From the NCBI GenBank assembly GCA_018883945.1, contig JAHLFF010000262.1, positions 1 to 37,476 of the forward strand: a stretch of 37,476 nt of DNA. The letters are read 5' to 3'. The position numbers were made by a program, and so were the translations under genes. The stretch comes from Candidatus Acinetobacter avistercoris. Lineage in GTDB: Bacteria > Pseudomonadota > Gammaproteobacteria > Pseudomonadales > Moraxellaceae. This document shows positions 26,062 to 34,809 of the stretch, one piece after another. The notes below the pieces were generated by a model that was not told the origin of the DNA, made no database searches, and saw only the letters and a program-made list of their open reading frames with translations. Numbering within the stretch: the stretch's first letter is position 1; each line of letters begins with the position of its first letter.

Positions 26062-27327
26062 CTAAAAAAACAGTAAAATTCCATAATATACAAAGAAGCT
26101 CATCAACAGGGTCATCGCGATGGGAAGTTTGGTTTTAAACAAGCAGATGACCAATCCTACAAAAATGACATCCATCCAGCTTAATACACTTTTCTCAGAC
26201 ATTTGAATAACGAGGCAGAGTAATAATCCGCTGACAGCAGCATTGATCCCCATCACGGCTTGACTGATTTTGTGCTGCCGCATTAACCATGTCCAGTAGG
26301 GTAATGTGCCCCAAATGAGGAAAAATGAGGGCAGGAAAATAATCACTGTCGCAATCATGGCATTGACGAACATTGAGTCAGTGAAATTCAGTAAAGCACC
26401 CAAATAGCTGGCAAAACTAAATAAAGGACCTGGCATTAATTGTGCGATGGCATAGCCTAAATCAAATTGCTGATTTGAAATGAGTCCTGTACTGACAAAG
26501 TCCTGATAAAGCAAAGGCAATATAATATGTCCACCACCAAAGACCATTGAAGCACTTTGATAAAATCCTTGGATACTTTGAGCCAATTCGCTTGGAGCAT
26601 AGTTTTGAATAATGGGTGTTATTAAAAATGGCAGTACAAATAAGAGTAGCCAAAGATATGCTTTATTTTTTTTAACTTTAAGAGGTTGAACTTTTAGCTC
26701 AGTTTCTTCAGGTAGACCGCTATTTTGTGATTTGGCTAAAATATTTTTGGCATTTGAGCGTTTTGATTTTTTAAGATTGGGCTTGCTTGAGAACAGCAGA
26801 CCTACGATACCAGCGCAGACAATCAGAATGACTTGATTGTAATCCAATGAACTTGAGTAAATAAAAAAGGCGCTACAGAGCATCAGAATATATTGCCAAA
26901 TTTCTTTACAAAAGCTTTGTAGCATCTGCCAAAAAGCCCAAATGACAATCGCTAAAACAATAAGATGAATCGCATGAAAAAATTGTGCAGAGAGATACTG
27001 TATAAAGTATTGGCCAAGCATTGCGGCCAGTGTCATGAATATAAATGAAGGTAGTGTAAAGCCTAGCCAAGCTGAGATTGAGCCGCGGTAACCTTGATGT
27101 AAATAGCCTATGGCGATCCCCACTTGGCTACTACTCGGACCAGGTAATATTTGAGCCAAAGCCACCATCTGCGCATATTCAGACTCAGTCATCCATTTGA
27201 GTTGCTTAACAAATTTTTGATGAAAGAAAACCAGATGAGCCGCAGGACCACCAAAGGAGATACAGCCTAATTTTAGAAAAATAAAGAAAATTTCTAAATG
27301 AGGGAAGCGTGCTTGGGATTTTCTCAT
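26062..27327 (-). CDS. chrA: Chromate transport protein ChrA family
   Basis: A 421-residue two-domain CHR-family membrane protein, whose best known members export chromate. The N-terminal repeat has SFGGPAAHLVFFHQKFV (about 26-42), and LAQILPGPSSSQVGIAIGY (about 62-80). The C-terminal repeat has SMVFGGGHIILPLLYQDFV and AIAQLMPGPLFSFASYLGA, showing the duplicated FGG(P/G)xxx and PGP motifs. Between them a basic linker (about 185-225, rich in K, S, N) joins the domains. About ten to twelve membrane helices. The ATG at 27325-27327 gives MRKSQARFPHLE; a TTG three codons upstream is unlikely. No ChrB regulator is nearby, so the substrate might differ from chromate. Confidence 0.92.
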   Translation of the reverse strand: MRKSQARFPHLEIFFIFLKLGCISFGGPAAHLVFFHQKFVKQLKWMTESEYAQMVALAQILPGPSSSQVGIAIGYLHQGYRGSISAWLGFTLPSFIFMTLAAMLGQYFIQYLSAQFFHAIHLIVLAIVIWAFWQMLQSFCKEIWQYILMLCSAFFIYSSSLDYNQVILIVCAGIVGLLFSSKPNLKKSKRSNAKNILAKSQNSGLPEETELKVQPLKVKKNKAYLWLLLFVLPFLITPIIQNYAPSELAQSIQGFYQSASMVFGGGHIILPLLYQDFVSTGLISNQQFDLGYAIAQLMPGPLFSFASYLGALLNFTDSMFVNAMIATVIIFLPSFFLIWGTLPYWTWLMRQHKISQAVMGINAAVSGLLLCLVIQMSEKSVLSWMDVIFVGLVICLFKTKLPIAMTLLMSFFVYYGILLFF

Positions 27328-27617
27328 ATGAGACAAAGATGATTAATATCCTGTGATCTTATACATGCTGTGTGACACTGTATTGAATAAATTCAGATAT
27401 CAATATATTTTGTTGGAGTGTGTGAAAAGTTTTTATCTTGCTTCAGTCTATTGCAGATTTGGAAATAGAAGATCGCATAAGATATGATCACTTTTTGGAA
27501 AATAAATCTTATAACCATAACTAGAACGATTTGAGCATTTGATTGATTGCTGTAGGACAACGATCAAGTGATCAGTCATTTTTTCTTCATTATTTAAGTT
27601 TGAAGTTTGGAACATTG

Positions 27618-28718
27618 ATGGCTATTCATTCTATTCATATTCAAGGTTTTCGCTCAGTTCGAAACATCACATTACCGTTGTCACAGCTGAATATTATTAG
27701 CGGTGCAAATGGTTGTGGTAAATCAAATTTATATAAAGCTGTACGCTTATTGCATGAAGCAGCAAGAGGACAATTGTCGCAAGCTCTAGCAGACGAAGGC
27801 GGGATTCAGAAAGCCATGTGGGCGGGTGGACGTAGAGCAGGCGATCGGGCTAAGGATCCAAAACGGATGATTCTTGCCGTTGAAATGGAATATTATGAAT
27901 ATCAACTTGAAATTGGATTTCCAGAACCATTAAATAGTTTATTCGGGCTAGATCCACTGGTGAAAAAAGAAGGAATTTGGCTAAGAGGTTATCAGCGCAG
28001 GAAAATGAGCGAATTAATGGAACGTATTAATCAAGCTGCATTTTTAAAAAATATTGATGGTGAACGCTTGAGCTATCCGATGGCGCTGACACAAGAAGAC
28101 TCAATTTTTGGACAATTGTCAGATCCGCATTTGTATCCTGAAGTTTCACAAGTTCGCGAAAGTATGAAAAATTGGCGTTTTTATCATGAGTTTTCAGTCA
28201 GTTCAAATTCGCCTATCCGTGTCCCTCAAATTGGAATTCGTTCACCTATACTATCGCATGATGGCAGTAATTTAGCTGCTGCGTTTGAGACATTAAGAGA
28301 ACGTGGCCAAACAGAAACGCTATATGAAGTGCTGGAAAAAGCATTTCCCAATAATCAATTTTTTGTAGAAGAGTCTCGTGGGCGTTTTCAAATGATGATG
28401 CAACGAGAGGGCATATTGCGACCTTTAGATAGCTCAGAGTTATCCGATGGAACACTCCGATTTTTATGTTTAACCGTGGCTTTACTTAGTCCTAGACCAC
28501 CGCAATTTATGGCCTTAAATGAGCCAGAAAATAGCCTTCATCCCGATTTATTGCCTGCATTAGCGATGTTGATTGCTGAAGCCAGTCGTTATACTCAACT
28601 TTGGGTGACCAGTCATTCTGTGGTTTTGGCTGAAATGATTAAATCCTATTGTGAGGTTTCACATTTTCAATTAGATCAGCGAGATGGTGAAACCATCGTG
28701 ACTTCTATCTCGAACTAA
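27618..28718 (+). CDS. AAA-family ATPase of the RecF/SMC-like type (COG4637-like)
   Basis: A 366-residue predicted ATPase. The N-terminus IHIQGFRSVRNITLPLSQLNIISGANGCGKS (read in pieces, 4-34) has the RecF/SMC form, with Walker A GANGCGKS. Near the C-terminus lie an ABC-type signature in ELSDGTLRFLCLTVALL, Walker B FMALNEPENSLHPDLLP, and the VTSHSVVLAEMI switch region. It is thus a complete single-chain SMC-head ATPase with a short insert in place of a coiled coil. I chose the ATG at 27618 (MAIHSIH); the upstream extension lacks similarity to ATPase starts. No nuclease, toxin or reverse transcriptase partner is adjacent, so a defence role is not supported. Cellular function is unknown. Confidence 0.88.
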   Translation: MAIHSIHIQGFRSVRNITLPLSQLNIISGANGCGKSNLYKAVRLLHEAARGQLSQALADEGGIQKAMWAGGRRAGDRAKDPKRMILAVEMEYYEYQLEIGFPEPLNSLFGLDPLVKKEGIWLRGYQRRKMSELMERINQAAFLKNIDGERLSYPMALTQEDSIFGQLSDPHLYPEVSQVRESMKNWRFYHEFSVSSNSPIRVPQIGIRSPILSHDGSNLAAAFETLRERGQTETLYEVLEKAFPNNQFFVEESRGRFQMMMQREGILRPLDSSELSDGTLRFLCLTVALLSPRPPQFMALNEPENSLHPDLLPALAMLIAEASRYTQLWVTSHSVVLAEMIKSYCEVSHFQLDQRDGETIVTSISN

Positions 28719-28876
28719 AAATAAGCTAGACATATTAAATTAAAATATAAACGAGAAAAATTCAGATTATTTTCATGTTAATGCGAGCCATCCGCTTGCT
28801 GAACTTTATCGATTTTTTATAGGTGTCCATCAAGCGCTTCTCGATTTTTATATAACCGCGGCATAAAGCTCGACTG

Positions 28877-28948
28877 ATATAGAGATAGTGGAAAATATAG
28901 AGTTAGTGGAAAATATAGAGTTAGTGGAAAATATAGAGTTAGCGGAAT
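28877..28948. repeat. Four tandem copies of an 18-bp unit
   Basis: The unit ATATAGAGTTAGTGGAAA occurs at 28877-28894 (one change), 28895-28912, 28913-28930 (both exact) and 28931-28948 (two changes near the end). The array ends two bases before the TauD-type gene's stop codon complement. There are no spacers between the copies, so it is a minisatellite, not a CRISPR array. Confidence 0.9.
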
Positions 28949-28950
28949 AA

Positions 28951-29907
28951 CTAATAAGGTCGACCACCCGCAAGACTGATACGTTTAAGTAAACGCCGTT
29001 GCTCAGCAGGAAAGGGTGTACGTGAGTGTAGGGTGACTTGATTGTCCCAAAATACGATATCGCCTTGTTCCCAATGATGCTCATAGCGGAATTCAGGTTT
29101 TAAAATATGCTCACGAAGTTCGGAAATCAATCGGCTCCCTGCTTGATCAGCATAATTGACCAACTCCACTTCAGAACGTGTATTTAGCCATAAAGCTTTA
29201 CGTCCAGATTCAGGATGTGTGCGCACCAAAGGATGTGGATACGCATGACCTATAATAGGTTGATCACTAAAACGATAATAAGGCGTGCTGTTATAGCTGT
29301 CCGTACCTTTGTTGCTATTGGCGCGAACAAAGGGGTTATAGGTAATTAATTGCAGCGAATTAATATGATTTTTGGTGTTTTGATCCAAGCCCTCATAGGC
29401 CTTAATCGTGTTATACCATGTGGTTTGACCACCATTCTGAGGGAGTTCAATGGCATAGAGTATAGAGCCAAAAGATGGTGTTGGCGTCCATTGATGATCT
29501 GCATGTGGTGATAGCTCACCATGGCCAGTATAGTCGCCTTGTCCCACTGCATTGGAAACAGGAACCACATCAGGTGGAGCACCTGTATCGGATTGAGTCG
29601 CTAAAACAGGATTGTCTGCACTGGGTTTAAAAAGTGCACCAAAATAACTGGCAAAAGCCAAATACTGCAAATCATCCAAACTTTGTTTTTTAAAAATAAG
29701 AATTAAATGTTCTGCCAATGCTTGTTTTAACCGGAAAATGGTTTCCCCAGATTGTGCTTTGCGTGCGTCTAGACCAATCACCACGGCACCAAGCGCTTCA
29801 TTCTCAAGTGGCAAAATTTCAATATCAGCAGGATTTTGAAATTGATCTGCCTGATGCCAACGAGGCGCATCATGAATGGCCTGCGATAGCTGGGTTAAGC
29901 TGGTCAT
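28951..29907 (-). CDS. TauD/TfdA-family 2-oxoglutarate-dependent dioxygenase
   Basis: A 318-residue Fe(II)/2-oxoglutarate dioxygenase of the TauD/TfdA superfamily, which hydroxylates a substrate while decarboxylating 2-oxoglutarate. The iron ligands are H and D in LSPHADHQW (about residues 133-141) and a distal H in VTLHSRTPF (about 291-299). The 2-oxoglutarate-binding arginine is in QRRLLKRISLAG at the C-terminus. The GGQTTWYN motif fits. TauD uses taurine, but the specificity loop cannot be read, and related enzymes take sulfate esters, chlorophenoxyacids or other acids. It lies downstream of an MFS transporter and a small membrane protein on the same strand, perhaps for uptake and oxidation of one compound. 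Confidence 0.92.
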   Translation of the reverse strand: MTSLTQLSQAIHDAPRWHQADQFQNPADIEILPLENEALGAVVIGLDARKAQSGETIFRLKQALAEHLILIFKKQSLDDLQYLAFASYFGALFKPSADNPVLATQSDTGAPPDVVPVSNAVGQGDYTGHGELSPHADHQWTPTPSFGSILYAIELPQNGGQTTWYNTIKAYEGLDQNTKNHINSLQLITYNPFVRANSNKGTDSYNSTPYYRFSDQPIIGHAYPHPLVRTHPESGRKALWLNTRSEVELVNYADQAGSRLISELREHILKPEFRYEHHWEQGDIVFWDNQVTLHSRTPFPAEQRRLLKRISLAGGRPY

Positions 29908-30067
29908 GGTCTATTTCTCTCATTTTTGATCTGAATATAATCTAAGAGAAAATAGCCAAGCGCAGAAATCATTTATAATTCTAAACTTATGAAATTAAAA
30001 AAGACTTCCATAAGTATTTGTATGATTAGCTTTTAATAAAATTGATCAATATTATTCACTTTTTAGC

Positions 30068-30208
30068 TTAATGCGCACAGAAAGCCTGATTAAAGTAAAT
30101 AAAAAGATCAGGGACTTGGCTCCAAAGGACTAAAGCCAGTGCTAAAAAAGCAAAAATAATAAATGTGATAACTGCTTTAAACCAGTAGGGACTCATTGTA
30201 TTAGTCAT
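30068..30208 (-). CDS. 46-residue single-pass membrane protein overlapping the MFS gene
   Basis: MTNTMSPYWFKAV begins a 46-residue protein with one strong hydrophobic helix (about 9-30, VITFIIFAFLALALVLW), then SQVPDLFIYFNQAFCAH. The ATG at 30206-30208 lies inside the last codons of the MFS gene and overlaps its TAA by 8 bases, so translation is probably coupled. GAGGAG lies 10 nt upstream of this ATG, a good ribosome binding site. The C-terminal part holds one cysteine and one histidine. I recognise no family. It may be an auxiliary subunit of the MFS transporter. The next gene downstream is the dioxygenase, 160 bp on. Confidence 0.7.
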   Translation of the reverse strand: MTNTMSPYWFKAVITFIIFAFLALALVLWSQVPDLFIYFNQAFCAH

Positions 30209-31415
30209 GGACGATAGGCTCCTCATTGACAAAGAGATGAACGAAAACACCGAAAATACTGAGCGCGATTGAAAGACCCCAAATGATGTTGTAGTTACCC
30301 GTTATATCATGATTTAAACCACCTAACCATCCGCCAAAAAATGAACCAATTTGATGGGTAAAGAACACGATACCACTGAGCATGGTGAGGTATTTAACGC
30401 CAAACATATTGGCCACAATACCATTCGTCAACGGTACTGTAGACAACCAGAGTAAACCCATAATGACAGCAAAGCTGTAAATGGTCCAAATACTTAGCGG
30501 TAAGCTCAGAAAGGCGATGATCGCAACTCCCCGTAAACCGTAAAGCCACATCAGTAATTTTGGTTTTGAATATTTGTCGCCAAGCCAACCTGCGGTATAG
30601 GTGCCAACTATATTAAACAACCCAACTAAAGCCAGAAAAATCGTGCCTGTTGCAGTTGTAAAACCGTGATCGGTTAAATATCCAGGCAGATGTATGCCTA
30701 AAAAAACCACCTGAAAACCACAAACTAAGAATCCGAGTGCTAACCAAATAAAAGGTTTATGATTTTTTGCAATAACCAAAATTTGCTTGAATCCCAAGCT
30801 TGGTTTATTCACATTTTCAATAGCAGTCGGGGCTTGATACATCGGTGCCTTTAACATGAGAGATAAAGGGACGATTAATGCAACCATAATGGCAGTAATT
30901 AAAAGAGCAGCAGACCAGCCAAAATTTTGCAACAAAATTAAAGTGGTCGGAAGCATGATAAATTGACCAAATGATCCCGCTGCACTGGCAATACCCATGG
31001 CCATACTACGTTTACTTGGATGTGCGGCGCGACCGACCGCAGACAGTAACACTGAAAACGAAGTCGCAGATAAGGCTAAACCAATGATTAATCCTAAGCT
31101 TAAATTGATCAATAAACCTGTTGAGCTAAAAGCCATCAGCACGAGACCGATCACATACAGTATGCCACCAGTTGCAACGACTTTTTTACTGCCGTATTTA
31201 TCGGCTAATGCACCTGTAAAGGGCTGAACGGCTCCCCATAATAAATTTTGTAAAGCGATAGCCAGACTGAATACACCATGATTCCAATTAAACTCATGAC
31301 TCATGGGAACGAGGTAAAGTCCAAAACCATGTCTAACCCCTAAAGAAAGCGCCAGAATAAAAGCACTACCAATCAACATATAAATTAAGGGTTTTGAAAA
31401 ACGTGTATCAGACAT
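30201..31415 (-). CDS. MFS transporter
   Basis: A 404-residue major facilitator protein with about 12 transmembrane helices. The conserved loop 2-3 motif GALADKYGSKKV (about residues 64-75) and a matching loop 8-9 motif GWLGDKYSKPKLL (about 270-282) are clear. The first helix pair is followed by VRHGFGLYLVPMSHEFNW, and FSLAIALQNLLWGAVQPF has the look of the monocarboxylate/oxalate-formate type of MFS. The substrate is unknown. It begins the minus-strand run MFS, small membrane protein, TauD-like dioxygenase, and this order suggests uptake of the dioxygenase's substrate. Confidence 0.9.
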   Translation of the reverse strand: MSDTRFSKPLIYMLIGSAFILALSLGVRHGFGLYLVPMSHEFNWNHGVFSLAIALQNLLWGAVQPFTGALADKYGSKKVVATGGILYVIGLVLMAFSSTGLLINLSLGLIIGLALSATSFSVLLSAVGRAAHPSKRSMAMGIASAAGSFGQFIMLPTTLILLQNFGWSAALLITAIMVALIVPLSLMLKAPMYQAPTAIENVNKPSLGFKQILVIAKNHKPFIWLALGFLVCGFQVVFLGIHLPGYLTDHGFTTATGTIFLALVGLFNIVGTYTAGWLGDKYSKPKLLMWLYGLRGVAIIAFLSLPLSIWTIYSFAVIMGLLWLSTVPLTNGIVANMFGVKYLTMLSGIVFFTHQIGSFFGGWLGGLNHDITGNYNIIWGLSIALSIFGVFVHLFVNEEPIVHD

Positions 31416-31594
31416 GTCCTATCCATTTTCGTTGTTATACGTATTTTAAAAGAATAGGAATAGCATGACGATTGAATAATCATTTATCAACTGATAAATA
31501 ATACTTATATACCAAAGTTGATGTTATGCATTTGTCACTTCACTCATTGGCAATGAAACTTTTTGCTCATATAACTCGTTGTTAATGTAAGATT

Positions 31595-31622
31595 GATAAA
31601 GCGACCCTGAGGTCGCTTTATC
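31595..31622. terminator. Hairpin terminator after the first OmpW gene
   Basis: A 12-bp perfect stem (31595-31606 with 31611-31622), GATAAAGCGACC/GGTCGCTTTATC, with loop CTGA. It lies about 70 bp beyond the OmpW stop on the minus strand, before the MFS gene. U-tracts are short on both sides. Confidence 0.75.
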
Positions 31623-31692
31623 TGTATATGAGGTATAGGTTGAGATTATATATATCGAGATTATGTAGATTGTGATTTAGTTAGAGCTAACT

Positions 31693-32811
31693 TTAAAAAC
31701 GATAACCGATACCGGCATAACCTAATATTGGATTAATTTCGATATCTGATTTGGCGTTGATGAGTTCACCCAGTTGTTCATCTCTGACAGTGATTGTCGT
31801 TTCACCAGTTAAGTGCGCATAGGAAACAGAACCGACAGCAAACCAGCGATCATTGAAGTCATATGTAAAACCAACGGTGGCAACAGGCGCAAAAGCATCA
31901 CTTGCTTCAAGACTTACTTTTGGATTCGCTGTACTTTCTTTGTTGTCTAGAGCAGCACCAGCAGCACCATTTTTAATATTGGCAATTTTGTGACCTGCGG
32001 CAATTAAATCTTTCTCAAGATTAGGATTCATTTCTAGGTCGTTAAAGTAGGCGTACATCAAACCAAGACCCACATAAGGTCGGAATTTATTAACACCCGT
32101 TTTACCGAAGTGGTATTGGAATTCGAAAGCAGGAGTCCATGCACGTGCTTCAGCAACTTGACCATGACCTGATAAGTCCGTAATAAATATATCTTTTTTA
32201 AGCGGTAGATCCCCCACAATTTGACCTATACCTTCGGGTGAGGCAACACCTGAGAGAGGGGCGAAAATCTGACCTTTACCTTGTATATCAACTTTTGGTG
32301 GAATCCCTGCCTTGATTTCCAAAGAGACATTGTCTGTAAAAAAGTAATTGGTCAAAATTCCAAGTGTAGTGACATCATCTGCTTCTAAGCCAGTGCCTTG
32401 TGCTTGCCAGTTTGATAAACCTGTTAAAGTAGCCTCACCTGCAACATTTGATTTTAAATACTTATCACCATCCTTGTTAAAGGAAATTAGTCCTAATATA
32501 TCTAAATCAACAGCAGTTTTAAGGAGGCCTTTTTTTGCAGTAGCACCTTCTTTAGACTCATCAATTGCATTTAATACTGAATCGACTTTGACATCACCGA
32601 CCCTACTTTTCTGCCCTTCATTAACAGCTGTATTAATATTAATGGGTTGTGCCTTACCTTGTGGCATGACGTGTAAAGCACCTACAGAAACAGAAAAACG
32701 CTTAAAGCCATCACCATCTTTTAAACTAAAATAGGGTGAGTCGGCATGACTCATTAACGGTAGGGAAATAAGAGCTGCTGTCATTGCTGTATTAAGCACA
32801 GTTTTTTTCAT
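31693..32811 (-). CDS. OmpW-family outer-membrane protein, copy 1
   Basis: A 372-residue protein with signal peptide (MKKTVLNTAMTAALISLPLMSHA, about 23 residues), then a beta barrel. The OmpW hallmarks are YHFGKTGVNKFRPYVGLGLMYAYFND (in parts, about 233-258), VATVGFTYDFNDRWFAVGSVSYAHL and the C-terminal GYAGIGYRF with a final Phe for BAM assembly. Classical OmpW is about 190 residues in its mature form. Here about 100 extra residues (roughly 50-150) lie between the first and second strands, so the first loop is greatly enlarged. OmpW proteins form small channels for hydrophobic compounds. A close paralogue lies 912 bp upstream. Confidence 0.9.
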   Translation of the reverse strand: MKKTVLNTAMTAALISLPLMSHADSPYFSLKDGDGFKRFSVSVGALHVMPQGKAQPININTAVNEGQKSRVGDVKVDSVLNAIDESKEGATAKKGLLKTAVDLDILGLISFNKDGDKYLKSNVAGEATLTGLSNWQAQGTGLEADDVTTLGILTNYFFTDNVSLEIKAGIPPKVDIQGKGQIFAPLSGVASPEGIGQIVGDLPLKKDIFITDLSGHGQVAEARAWTPAFEFQYHFGKTGVNKFRPYVGLGLMYAYFNDLEMNPNLEKDLIAAGHKIANIKNGAAGAALDNKESTANPKVSLEASDAFAPVATVGFTYDFNDRWFAVGSVSYAHLTGETTITVRDEQLGELINAKSDIEINPILGYAGIGYRF

Positions 32812-33526
32812 TACGGGACTCCATGTCCATTCAATCTGATTACTTGTTTTTATATAGCTGATAAAAAAGTAAATTAAATCACACTATTTATCCAAACAGA
32901 GTATTGGATATTGGTGATAAAATAATATTGGAAATATGTAGTATTTTGTTTGCCAAAATGATGGCTTTTTGTAATGCAAACCTAGCAACATATCACTCAT
33001 TATTTTTAGTGATTATAAATGCTGTACAAACGAAAGCACTCACAGAATTAAAAAAAATATAAGAATTAAATAAAGTGAATTTTAATTTTGAATTAAATAT
33101 TGAATCGATTTTAAAATTAATTAACGATGTCTTATTTTCATTAAAATTGATGGGAAAAATCTGCTGAGCTCTATTTCGTCTTAGGTTATCGTACATTTTT
33201 ATAAAATAATTTAAGAACTAAACTTTAGGCATAGTGACTTAAATTTTTTAATAAATCCTTTTCTTGAATTGTTTTCTTTAATCGTCTTGTTATAAAAGCC
33301 AATCAGTTGCGGTTGAGATTTTGTAATAAAATAGATTTTATGATGTATCTTAGTCTTTGTTAATGAATGGTTAAATTGGGGGTTTTCCTTATTTTTAGAT
33401 ACATATGGGCTAGATATTATGTAATTAATATTTTTATTTTTTGAAATATTTTTTTGATTCTTAGGTAATGACAATTGAACATTTTGATAATTTTAAAAAT
33501 GATCATCGAGTAGCAATCAATTGATC

Positions 33527-33590
33527 TATAAAAATCCCTTCTTCCTTGGGAAGAAATTTTAGGGTGAGGGAATACTCATAATGAGTAGGG
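33527..33590. repeat. REP-like palindromic element
   Basis: TTCTTCC pairs with GGAAGAA around a short loop, followed by TAGGGTGAGGGAATACTCATAATGAGTA, which holds a second small stem (ACTCAT/ATGAGT). TCCCTT...TAGGGTGAGGG is a pattern seen in short repeated palindromes of Acinetobacter genomes. It resembles the ahcY-metF element in its purine-rich GAGGGA words. Confidence 0.5.
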
Positions 33591-33680
33591 TGTGTGAATA
33601 ATGAATTCTAAAAGTATTCTAATAATTAAAAATATTCGTTGGTTTGATCCACAAAAAAAACTATAAAAAAAGCTATACAA

Positions 33681-33711
33681 AAAAAGCGATCTTAGATCGC
33701 TTTTTTATGAA
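33681..33711 (-). terminator. Terminator after the second OmpW gene
   Basis: AAAAAAGCGATC pairs with GATCGCTTTTTT around TTA, giving a 12-bp symmetric stem with A and T runs. It lies 14 bp beyond the stop of the gene. Confidence 0.92.
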
Positions 33712-33723
33712 CATCTCACCAAA

Positions 33724-34809
33724 TCAAAAACGGTAACCAATACCTGCATATCCAATAATTGGATTAATCTGCAGTTTTACATCTGAGGCAAAAAGCGTTC
33801 CTAGTTTTGCATCATTAACTTGAATGGTGGTTTTACCCGTTAAGTGAGCATAGCTGATAGAGCTAACAGCGAACCAGTTCGGATTTAAATCATAGGTGAA
33901 GCCTAAAGTCGCTATTGGAGCAAAACTAATATCGGCTTCGAGATCAATAACTGGATTAGCCGAGCTGAGCTTGCCAGCCAGTGCTGCACCACCTTCACCG
34001 GTTTTCATATTGGCAATTTTATGTCCCGCACTAATGAGATCTTTTTCAAGTCCAGGTGTAAGTTCAAGTTCATTAAAATAGGCAACCATTAAGCCGAGTC
34101 CGAGATAAGGTCTAAACTTATTTACCCCAGATTGACCAAAGTGATATTGAAGCTCCCACATTGGCGTCCATGCTCTAGCTTCAGCAACTTTTCCATGGCC
34201 TTCTAAATTTGAAATTTGAAGATCATTTTTAAGCTTAATGTTTAGAAACTCTAGCGGTAATCCAGCCAAAGCAGGTGTAGCTACAGCAGTAAATGGGGCG
34301 GTAATATTGCCCACACCTTTGATATCCACCTTAGGTGGAATGCCGAGTTTGGTTTCAAGTGAAATATTGTCATTAAAGTAGTAGTTAATCAAAATACCCA
34401 GTGTGGTGACATCTTCAGCTTCCATGCCTGCACCATCCATTGTCCAAGCGGATATATCGTTTACTACGGATGAACCGCTGACTGCACCAGGTAGGGTGCC
34501 GCCTGTTACAAATCCTAATACTCTTAGTGCGGACTCAAGCCCTCGCTGATCCACGCTTGGGTCAAGGTTTTCATAGACAGTACTTAAGGTAATGTCGCCG
34601 TTTTTTGCAACTTCACCTTCTTTAACTGCTGTAGTTATTTTAGGTGCTTGAGCTTTTCCTTGTGGCATTACATGTAAACCACCTACAGAAATCGAAAATC
34701 TTTTGAAATCTGCATTCGGATCTAAACTGAAAAATGAAGATTCTGCTTGGCTGTGAAATGAAAGTGAAGCTATCGACGCAGCTAAACACAACAAAATTTT
34801 TTTGTTCAT
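33724..34809 (-). CDS. OmpW-family outer-membrane protein, copy 2
   Basis: A 361-residue paralogue of the OmpW protein downstream, with the same signal peptide form (MNKKILLCLAASIASLSFHSQA), the same start of the barrel (FKRFSISVGGLHVMPQGKAQ) and nearly identical blocks such as VAEARAWTP, GVNKFRPYLGLGLM, LEKDLISAGHKIAN and IIGYAGIGYRF. The two differ most in the enlarged first loop (about 50-145), which in copy 1 holds KDGDKYLKS and in copy 2 a shorter hydrophobic GFVTGGTLPGAVSG section. The leaders also match: both have GGACA(G/T)GGAGTCC before ATG. The pair thus looks like a tandem duplication with diverged loops. Confidence 0.9.
   Translation of the reverse strand: MNKKILLCLAASIASLSFHSQAESSFFSLDPNADFKRFSISVGGLHVMPQGKAQAPKITTAVKEGEVAKNGDITLSTVYENLDPSVDQRGLESALRVLGFVTGGTLPGAVSGSSVVNDISAWTMDGAGMEAEDVTTLGILINYYFNDNISLETKLGIPPKVDIKGVGNITAPFTAVATPALAGLPLEFLNIKLKNDLQISNLEGHGKVAEARAWTPMWELQYHFGQSGVNKFRPYLGLGLMVAYFNELELTPGLEKDLISAGHKIANMKTGEGGAALAGKLSSANPVIDLEADISFAPIATLGFTYDLNPNWFAVSSISYAHLTGKTTIQVNDAKLGTLFASDVKLQINPIIGYAGIGYRF

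Larger units (their letters stand above)
32812..33723. other. 912-bp AT-rich region between the two OmpW genes
   Basis: Only two doubtful frames occur (32993-33196 and 33211-33474, minus strand). Both have AT-driven K/N/F/I-rich composition without known motifs, so I do not call them genes. A REP-like palindrome lies near 33530-33590 and the terminator of the second OmpW gene at 33681-33711. The OmpW copy 1 promoter must lie in the left part. Confidence 0.5.

Noticed and set aside
27618..28718. SMC-type ATPase as part of a phage defence system
   Set aside because: No nuclease, toxin or reverse transcriptase lies beside it; neighbours are ordinary metabolic and transport genes.
28877..28948. 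Possible CRISPR array
   Set aside because: Repeats of 18 bp are directly adjacent without spacers and no cas genes are present.
32993..33474. Two small minus-strand frames in the OmpW intergenic gap
   Set aside because: AT-driven Lys/Asn/Phe/Ile-rich translations, no motif, no clear ribosome binding site.
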